From an uncultured Prevotella sp. (GTDB lineage Bacteria > Bacteroidota > Bacteroidia > Bacteroidales > Bacteroidaceae): DNA of 36,409 bases. The stretch's first letter is position 1, and each line of letters opens with the position of its first letter. The position numbers and the translations under genes are program-made. The stretch lies in assembly GCA_900554545.1 (NCBI GenBank), contig USHW01000019.1, positions 1 through 36,409 on the forward strand, given 5' to 3'. Below are positions 30,980 to 36,409 of the stretch, in pieces. Below the pieces are notes generated by a model, which was not told where the DNA came from, did not search any database, and worked only from the letters and a program-made list of their open reading frames with translations.

Positions 30980-31010
30980 TTGTGGAAACACGACGAAAAC
31001 GCTAATTTTG
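30980..31010 (+). promoter_or_regulatory. Promoter of the small lipoprotein gene
   Basis: TTG (30980-30982) and TAATTTTG (31003-31010) are 20 nt apart. The ATG at 31044 lies 33 nt downstream of the -7 box. Confidence 0.7.
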
Positions 31011-31043
31011 CAGCATAGAATTTAATCAAATAACACTGTGAGT

Positions 31044-31607
31044 ATGAAAAAGTTTACTTCTTTATCAGTTATAATAATGATGATGGCGGCGGCGTTCACG
31101 CTTGTGAGTTGCAACGAAGACGACTACATTGCCGATACGCTGTGGGGCGTGTGGGAAGGCGATATGCAGGTAAGCGTGGACTATCACGGGTACACGTACT
31201 ATGCTTACGAGACAGAACTTGCCTTTGACCGCGACCCTTACGAGTACGCTTCCGGCACCGGGTATTGGGTTGATTACTACAGCGGGGCGCCGTGGGACTA
31301 TTATGCAAGCCACATAACGTGGACTGTTGACGGTGGTGGCATAAACATATATTCGCACGAAGACGACACGTATTTTTACATTTATGACTACACCTTGTCT
31401 AACAATTACTTCACGGGATGGCTCGAAAGCGAATACGGTGACGACATACGTTTCCGCCTGAGCAAGACTTACTCGCCCAATTGGAACGACTTTGACTATG
31501 GCTGGGACGTCTGGCTCGACTATGGCTCGCCGTGGTACTCTGCGCCAGGAACACGCTCCGGCGACGCCGTACAGGACAAACCTGTAAGGCATGTGGGGAA
31601 GAAATAA
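31044..31607 (+). CDS. Small Tyr/Asp-rich lipoprotein of unknown function
   Basis: 187 residues from the ATG at 31044; an in-frame GTG two codons earlier is less likely. The lipobox is TLVSC with C23, followed by NEDD. The mature part is rich in Y, W, D and G in alternating beta-strand patterns (GVWEGDMQVSVDYHGYTYYAYE, then FYIYDYTLSNNYFTGWLES), which suggests a small lipocalin-like beta barrel. I do not recognise a named family. Its TAA overlaps the left arm of element H3. Confidence 0.75.
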   Translation: MKKFTSLSVIIMMMAAAFTLVSCNEDDYIADTLWGVWEGDMQVSVDYHGYTYYAYETELAFDRDPYEYASGTGYWVDYYSGAPWDYYASHITWTVDGGGINIYSHEDDTYFYIYDYTLSNNYFTGWLESEYGDDIRFRLSKTYSPNWNDFDYGWDVWLDYGSPWYSAPGTRSGDAVQDKPVRHVGKK

Positions 31608-31696
31608 TTAAGAATTAAGAGTAAAGAATTAAGAAAATATCCTTTGTCAATTGGGAAATGGACATTTTCTTAATTCTTTACTCTTAATTCTTAATT
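31606..31696. repeat. 7-nt-arm inverted-repeat element H3 between convergent genes
   Basis: The left arm (31606-31637) and the right arm (about 31664-31696) are complementary. A variant base in the left arm (GAGTAAAG, where H1 and H2 have GAGTTAAG) is matched in the right arm (CTTTACTC). Both neighbouring stop codons (31605-31607 and 31691-31693) lie in the arms. Confidence 0.88.
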
Positions 31697-34600
31697 GCTA
31701 TTAATGCTTCTCAGCACGTTCACCGCTTCCTCAACCGTGGGAACGTTGCTTACCGTCATCATTCTCTTTCCGGCTATTTCCTTCAGGTTGCAGCGGCGAG
31801 GGTTGTGACCGACGAAGTTCAACACGTTGTCGAAAGCCTTGCTCTTGTAGTACGCGCTCATGGGGTTTGACACGAATTGCATGCGCATCTGCCCCTGCCG
31901 CAGCATTATTTTCTCGCATCCCAAGCTGCGACCCAACCGGCGCAGGGGCACAACCTGCATAAGCTCCAGTCCCTCGTGGGGCACCGGGCCGAACCTGTCT
32001 TCAAGTCGTGAGCGGTATTCCTGCAGTCCGGCGTCGTCCTTTATGTTGTCCAGTTCGCGGTAAAGCAGCATGCGTTCGCTGCTGCTCGGCACGTACAGGT
32101 CGGGCAGATACATCTCCAAGTCGCTCTCTATGGCGCAGTCTTCCACGAACTCGTCGCCGGCGATTTCCTGTCCTCCGGCCATCTCCTCTTCGTACATCTC
32201 GCTGAACTCGTCGTTCTTCAGCTCCGTTACAGCTTGGTTGAGGATTTTCTGGTAGGTCTCGTAGCCGAGGTCTTCCATGAACCCGCTCTGCTCCGCTCCG
32301 AGCAAGTTGCCCGCTCCGCGGATGTCAAGGTCCTGCATGGAGAGGTTGAAGCCGCTGCCAAGTTCGGAGAAAGTCTCAAGCGCTTCGAGCCTTCTGCGCG
32401 CCTCTTGGGTGAGCGCCGACATTGGCGGAGCAAGCAGATAGCAGAACGCCTTGCGGTTGCCGCGCCCCACGCGGCCGCGCATCTGGTGCAGGTCAGACAG
32501 TCCGAAGCGGTGAGCGTCGTTTATTATTATGGTGTTGGCGTTGCCTATGTCGATGCCGTTTTCTACGATGGTGGTTGACAGCAGCACGTCGTAGTCGTAG
32601 TTGATGAAGCCCATCAGTATCTTCTCAAGCTCCTCCGGCTTCATCTGTCCGTGGCCAATCGCCACCCTCGCATCAGGCACATACTTCTTTATCAGACCGG
32701 CAATCTCGGGTAGGTTGCTTATCCTGTCGTTGACGAAAAACACCTGACCGTTGCGGCTCATCTCAAAGTTTATCGCGTCGGCGATGACCTCTTTGTCGAA
32801 CGTATGCACCTCGGTGCTGATGGGGTAGCGGTTAGGCGGCGGCGTCTGGATAATACTCATGTCCCTTGCGCCCATCAACGAGAATTGGAGTGTTCGCGGA
32901 ATAGGGGTCGCCGACATTGTAAGCGTGTCAACGTTGACCTTCATCTTGCGCAGCTTCTCTTTCGTTGCGACGCCGAACTTCTGCTCTTCGTCGATGATGA
33001 GAAGCCCCAAGTCCTTGAAGGTTACACTCTTTCCGATGAGCTTGTGCGTGCCTACGATGATGTCTATTTTGCCTTCCGCCAGGTCGGCGAGCACCTCTTT
33101 CGTTTTCTTCGGACTGCGGGCGCGCGACAGGTAGTCAACCCTTACGGGGAAGTTCTTGAGCCTTTTCGAGAACGTCTGGTAGTGCTGGTAGGCCAGCACG
33201 GTTGTAGGCACGAGCACGGCAACCTGCTTTGAGTCGCACGCAGCCTTGAAAGCGGCGCGCACCGCCACTTCGGTCTTGCCGAAACCAACGTCTCCGCACA
33301 CCAGCCTGTCCATCGGACGGGAGCTTTCCATGTCGGCTTTCACGTCGTTGGTTGCCTTGAGCTGGTCGGGCGTATCTTCGTACATGAAGCTCGCTTCGAG
33401 TTCATGCTGCATGAAGTTGTCCGCCGAGAAGGCGAAGCCGCGTTCCTTCCGACGCGCCGCATAGAGCTTGATAAGGTCGCGGGCGATGTCTTTTATCTTC
33501 TTCTTAGTGCGCTCTTTCAGGCGTTCCCATGCGCCGGTGCCGAGTGTGCTGAGACGCGGCGGCGTCTCGCTGTCGCGCCGTTTGTACTTCGATATTTTGT
33601 AAAGCGAGTGGATGCTCACGTCCACCTTGTCGTTGTTCTGGTAGATGATGCGGATTACCTCCTGGTAACTGTTGCCCGAAGGGACGCGCACCAAGCCGGC
33701 GAAACGCCCTATGCCGAAGTCTACATGCACGATGTAGTCGCCCGGTTCCATCTCCTGAAGCTCTTTCATTGTCAGCGCCATCTTGCCCGAACGGGCGGTG
33801 TCCGAACGCAGGGAGTACTTGTGGAAGCGGTCGAATATCTGATGGTCGGTGAAGAAGCAGGCCTTCATCACGTTGTCGGCAAAGCCCTCGTGGATGGTTT
33901 TCGACACGGGAATGAAGGGGAGTGAAGAACGAAGAGTGAGGAGTGAAGAATGTTCTTGACCGGATGTATTGTTACCGTCATTGGTAACGAATTCTTCGTT
34001 CTTCACTCTTCGTTCTTCACTTTTCCCTCTTAATTCTTCACTTCCAAATATCTCCTTGAGCCTTTCATGCTGCTTGGTACTGTCTGCAAGGATGTATATC
34101 TTGTAGCCTTTCAGGATGTAGTCTTCGAGCGCACGGGCAAGCAGGTCGAAGTTCTTGTGGAACAGCGGCTGCGGACTTACGTCGATGTGCAGCACCGCGT
34201 CGGGCGTGCCGGTGGGCTTCAGGCCGAACTCTATGCGGCGGAATTTCACCACGTCGTCGGCAAATTGTGCGCCCGTTGTCAGCGCATTGTCGGCCCGCAG
34301 CTCTTTCATGGCCGCCTGCTGCTCCATTTCGGTAAGCCCTTCGAGTCGGTCTTTCACGGCCTGCGACGAGAAGCCGTCGCGGTATATCTGGTCGATTTTC
34401 TCGCGGCAGAACACAAAGTCCTTCATCACGAGCACAGTGTCGGCAGGCAGGAAGTGCAGGAAGGGCACTTTCTCGTCGACAAGCGTAGCCACTTCTGGCA
34501 CAATCTCGATGCGTTGCCGCTTGTCGCGAGAGAGCTGGCTCTGCACCTCGAAGGTGCGGATTGAGTCGATTTCGTCGCCGAAGAAGTCGATGCGGAACGG

Positions 34601-35275
34601 GTACTCGCTGCTGAACGAGAACACGTCAAGTATGCTGCCGCGCACTGCGAACTGGCCCGGCTCGTACACATAGTCGGTCTCCTCGAAGCCGAGCGAGCGC
34701 AACTGCTTTGACAGCTGCACAATGTCGTGCGTCTCTCCTGCGCCCAATATCACGGTGCGTTCGTCCAGCTTGCGGCGTGAAACCACGAGTTCGGCCAACG
34801 CTTCGGGGCATGTGACGATATAGAGGAGTGAAGAGGGAAGAGTGAAGAGTGAAGAACTTTCTTGACCTGACGTATTGTTAGCGCCTTTGGTAATAAATTC
34901 TTCACTCTTCGTTCTTCGTTCTTCACTTCCCCCAAGCAGTCTTCCCAACACCTCGGTGCGCAGTATCTCGCTGGCCGCGTCTCGCTGGCCGTACTTCACT
35001 TGCCGGCGGAACGACGAGGGGAAGAACAGCACGTTGGCGTTGCCAAGCATCTGCGTAAGGTCGTGGTAGAAGTAACCGGCCTCCTCTGCGTCGTTCAACA
35101 CGAACAGGCACGGACGCCCGACGCTGCCTGCCACCGATGCGAACAGCACGGGAACGGCCGATGCCAGCGCGCCGTCGATGTAGCCGGTGCGTGCCGACTT
35201 GTCACAAAGCATTTTCGCCAACGCCGCCGACTGCGGCGACTTGGCGTATAAATCCAATACTCCTTGTATTTCCAT
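31691..35275 (-). CDS. mfd: Transcription-repair coupling factor with two in-frame repeat insertions
   Basis: 1194 residues from the ATG at 35275 (MEIQGVLDL); nine more upstream codons overlap the promoter. Order: UvrB-like module (about 1-480), RNA polymerase-interaction domain starting PGDYIVHVDFGIGRF (511-525), helicase with Walker A GDVGFGKTE (661-669) and DEEQ (762-765), TRG motif region, and C-terminal domain. Mfd removes RNA polymerase stalled at lesions and recruits UvrA. Family members are about 1110-1150 residues. The excess is explained by two charged, low-complexity inserts, at about 114-150 and 411-453, that are translations of repeat elements (34823-34933 and 33917-34045). Flanking sequence resumes normally after each, so the gene is probably functional. 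Its stop codon lies in repeat H3. Confidence 0.95.
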   Translation of the reverse strand: MEIQGVLDLYAKSPQSAALAKMLCDKSARTGYIDGALASAVPVLFASVAGSVGRPCLFVLNDAEEAGYFYHDLTQMLGNANVLFFPSSFRRQVKYGQRDAASEILRTEVLGRLLGGSEERRTKSEEFITKGANNTSGQESSSLFTLPSSLLYIVTCPEALAELVVSRRKLDERTVILGAGETHDIVQLSKQLRSLGFEETDYVYEPGQFAVRGSILDVFSFSSEYPFRIDFFGDEIDSIRTFEVQSQLSRDKRQRIEIVPEVATLVDEKVPFLHFLPADTVLVMKDFVFCREKIDQIYRDGFSSQAVKDRLEGLTEMEQQAAMKELRADNALTTGAQFADDVVKFRRIEFGLKPTGTPDAVLHIDVSPQPLFHKNFDLLARALEDYILKGYKIYILADSTKQHERLKEIFGSEELRGKSEERRVKNEEFVTNDGNNTSGQEHSSLLTLRSSLPFIPVSKTIHEGFADNVMKACFFTDHQIFDRFHKYSLRSDTARSGKMALTMKELQEMEPGDYIVHVDFGIGRFAGLVRVPSGNSYQEVIRIIYQNNDKVDVSIHSLYKISKYKRRDSETPPRLSTLGTGAWERLKERTKKKIKDIARDLIKLYAARRKERGFAFSADNFMQHELEASFMYEDTPDQLKATNDVKADMESSRPMDRLVCGDVGFGKTEVAVRAAFKAACDSKQVAVLVPTTVLAYQHYQTFSKRLKNFPVRVDYLSRARSPKKTKEVLADLAEGKIDIIVGTHKLIGKSVTFKDLGLLIIDEEQKFGVATKEKLRKMKVNVDTLTMSATPIPRTLQFSLMGARDMSIIQTPPPNRYPISTEVHTFDKEVIADAINFEMSRNGQVFFVNDRISNLPEIAGLIKKYVPDARVAIGHGQMKPEELEKILMGFINYDYDVLLSTTIVENGIDIGNANTIIINDAHRFGLSDLHQMRGRVGRGNRKAFCYLLAPPMSALTQEARRRLEALETFSELGSGFNLSMQDLDIRGAGNLLGAEQSGFMEDLGYETYQKILNQAVTELKNDEFSEMYEEEMAGGQEIAGDEFVEDCAIESDLEMYLPDLYVPSSSERMLLYRELDNIKDDAGLQEYRSRLEDRFGPVPHEGLELMQVVPLRRLGRSLGCEKIMLRQGQMRMQFVSNPMSAYYKSKAFDNVLNFVGHNPRRCNLKEIAGKRMMTVSNVPTVEEAVNVLRSINSN
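33917..34045 (-). repeat. In-frame repeat insertion H4 inside mfd
   Basis: 129 bp (43 codons). The arms are AGTGAAG/AACGAAG-type 7-nt tandem repeats in inverted orientation. The central 40 nt include GTTACC and GGTAAC as an inner inverted pair. The element has no stop codon in the mfd frame and encodes a charged arm (SEERRVKNEEF), a centre with GNNTSGQE and a Ser/Leu-rich arm. It is homologous to H5. Confidence 0.9.
34823..34933 (-). repeat. In-frame repeat insertion H5 inside mfd
   Basis: 111 bp (37 codons), homologous to H4 in the centre (about 80 percent by eye, sharing TTCTTGACC, GTATTGTTA and TTGGTAA) and in the arm type. It is read in the same frame relative to the element as H4, giving SEERRTKSEEF, then ANNTSGQE, then a Ser/Leu-rich arm. 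Confidence 0.9.
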
Positions 35276-35288
35276 TTCTAACAGGACA

Positions 35289-35296
35289 CAAAGGTA
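35289..35296 (-). promoter_or_regulatory. Probable -7 box of mfd
   Basis: Minus-strand TACCTTTG, 13 nt before the chosen mfd ATG. No good -33 element at the right spacing. It is back to back with the promoter of the MBL-fold gene. Confidence 0.5.
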
Positions 35297-35305
35297 CTGC
35301 AAAAT

Positions 35306-35336
35306 TTTGGATAACCGTTATTTATGCGTATATTTG
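35306..35336 (+). promoter_or_regulatory. Promoter of the MBL-fold lipoprotein gene
   Basis: TTTG (35306-35309) and TATATTTG (35329-35336) are 19 nt apart. The ATG at 35369 lies 32 nt downstream, which rules out the earlier in-frame ATG at 35324. Confidence 0.85.
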
Positions 35337-35368
35337 TGCAACCACTAACCATAAATCATTTTACATGT

Positions 35369-36226
35369 ATGAAGAAATCAGGGATTACAAGGATTATGCT
35401 CGTTTCTGCCGCCATGCTGCTTGTCTTGTCGTGTAGCAACACGAAGGCGAACGCCGCGCAAGACGCGGCCGCTGCAGTGGAGGGGGTTGACGTAATGGAG
35501 GTAGACTCGCTGACACTTGTCGCCATAAACGACAACGAAGGAGAGAAGCGTATGCCAAACAAGCTGTTTTACGGAGAGGCCGATTCTGCCAAGGTCGAGC
35601 GTCTTTCGCCGGAAGGGTCGGTACCGTCGTCGGTCAGCTGCTTCATCGTCAAAACGCAGGGCAAGAACATCCTGTTTGATACGGGCAACGGGATGGAGCG
35701 CGGCGGACGGCTGCTCGACCGCATGAAGGCAGTCGGGATACAGCCTGAAGACATAAATTTGCTCGTACTTACGCACTTCCACATGGACCACATCGGCGGC
35801 ATGACCGATGGCGGCAGGCCGGTGTTCACCAATGCAGAGGTGTATGTTCCCGATACGGAATACAGTTATTGGATGTGCATGGGCAACCAAAACGGCAAGG
35901 CTGCGATGGCCGCAATGGCGGCGTATGGCGACAGGGTACACCGGTTCAAGTACACCGACGTGCTTCCGTTAGGCATCGAGCCTATGCCGGCTCCCGGCCA
36001 TACGGCTGGCCACACGGTGTATCAGATAGGCCGGTTGCTCATCGTCGGCGACTTGATGCACGGCTTCGACCTGCAAATACAGAGCCTCGACATCTGTCCG
36101 AGTTACGACACAAACCCGCGGCTGGCCGCCAGAATGAGGAAGGAATATGTGGAATATATACGTCGCAACAAGCTCGTCACGGCCGGAATGCACTTCCCCG
36201 GCAACGGCGTGAAGGAAAGCTTGTAG
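35369..36226 (+). CDS. MBL-fold metallohydrolase lipoprotein
   Basis: 285 residues from the ATG at 35369. The lipobox is LVLSC with C22. The metallo-beta-lactamase motif HFHMDHIGG provides the zinc ligands. The second metal site is in APGHTAGHT, followed by IVGDLMH. A cap segment contains EYSYWMCMGNQNGKAAMAAM. Similar exported MBL proteins of the AHL-lactonase/N-acyl hydrolase type act on lactones, phosphodiesters or other small molecules. The substrate is not predictable from the sequence. Its promoter is divergent from mfd. Confidence 0.88.
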   Translation: MKKSGITRIMLVSAAMLLVLSCSNTKANAAQDAAAAVEGVDVMEVDSLTLVAINDNEGEKRMPNKLFYGEADSAKVERLSPEGSVPSSVSCFIVKTQGKNILFDTGNGMERGGRLLDRMKAVGIQPEDINLLVLTHFHMDHIGGMTDGGRPVFTNAEVYVPDTEYSYWMCMGNQNGKAAMAAMAAYGDRVHRFKYTDVLPLGIEPMPAPGHTAGHTVYQIGRLLIVGDLMHGFDLQIQSLDICPSYDTNPRLAARMRKEYVEYIRRNKLVTAGMHFPGNGVKESL

Positions 36227-36271
36227 CCCATCCGGCTGCATGTTTGTAACGCATTGTAAGTCAGCGCCTTT

Positions 36272-36359
36272 CCAATATGCCACCTTTTACCTTCCAAAAG
36301 GCCGTCTTTTACATCGCGAAAGATGGCCTTTTGGAAGGTAATTTGCGGCATATTGCGGT
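36272..36359. repeat. 22-nt palindromic-unit array, copy R6
   Basis: Two good units (36294-36315, 36316-36337) are bracketed by two units whose outer halves are degenerate (36272-36293 with AATATG, 36338-36359 with CATATT), again giving four. The left flank (TTTGTAACGCATTG near 36242 and TCAGCGCC near 36261) matches that of R5. It follows the MBL-fold gene. Nothing else is recognisable between 36227 and the window end. Confidence 0.8.
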
Positions 36360-36409
36360 TCATCCGCAAATCTGTTGGATGGTTTTTATTCTATTTTCAG
36401 TAAATAATC

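Noticed and set aside
33917..34933. mfd inserts as inteins, introns or sequencing errors
   Set aside because: Both are far too short for an intein and lack splicing motifs. They preserve frame and are homologous to each other and to intergenic elements, which fits repeat insertion better than error.

Overview
The window looks like a chromosomal segment of a Bacteroidales bacterium, most likely a Prevotella-like member of the Prevotellaceae with moderate GC. The evidence is mixed: promoters of the Bacteroidetes type (TTTG, about 19-20 nt, TAnnTTTG) precede many genes, Shine-Dalgarno sites are essentially absent, the tmRNA tag ends YALAA, and several gene families are largely confined to Bacteroidetes (DUF5689, DUF5690, large SLBB export proteins). 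No phage, transposase, integrase or CRISPR system is visible.

Layout. 1-5653 (minus strand) is the start of an exopolysaccharide/capsule locus: priming sugar transferase, SLBB export protein, Wzz-like chain-length protein, Wzx-like flippase, and the first codons of another gene cut by the window edge. A tmRNA gene (5843-6240) follows on the plus strand with its promoter and terminator. Next come a secreted GH43 enzyme and a WecA/TagO-like transferase. 9983-12223 is a tight operon: secreted EEP-family nuclease/phosphatase, uracil-DNA glycosylase-like protein, uridine kinase. Then come a DUF308 membrane protein, a histidine phosphatase and a very basic secreted protein. 15027-20094 is an outer-membrane uptake operon (TonB-dependent receptor, DUF5689 lipoprotein, anchor-J/CBM-like lipoprotein). 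After it lie an MNT antitoxin with only a stub of its HEPN partner, ribosomal protein L31 type B, and a lipoprotein of the DNA/RNA non-specific endonuclease family. 22336-27044 is a 2-aminoethylphosphonate (AEP) degradation locus: divergent HTH protein, DUF5690 transporter, PhnX, PhnW. A sodium:solute symporter, thioredoxin reductase, thiol glutathione peroxidase, a small lipoprotein, Mfd and an MBL-fold lipoprotein complete the window.

The most unusual content is in the repeats. (1) At least six loci carry an element of exactly four 22-nt palindromic units, usually with a conserved flank of about 34-45 nt on one side. (2) Inverted-repeat elements whose arms are 7-nt (sometimes 8-nt) tandem repeats fill gaps between genes and often supply the stop codons. 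Two related copies lie in frame inside mfd and add about 43 and 37 residues to the protein, which recalls Rickettsia palindromic elements. (3) A promoter-hairpin module with a changing stem recurs in front of four genes. (4) A 33-bp GC-rich repeat flanks the symporter and encodes its C-terminus.

Functional themes are surface polysaccharide assembly, possible extracellular nucleic-acid and nucleoside salvage, phosphonate use and thiol redox defence. Protein families were assigned by reading motifs; no searches were run.
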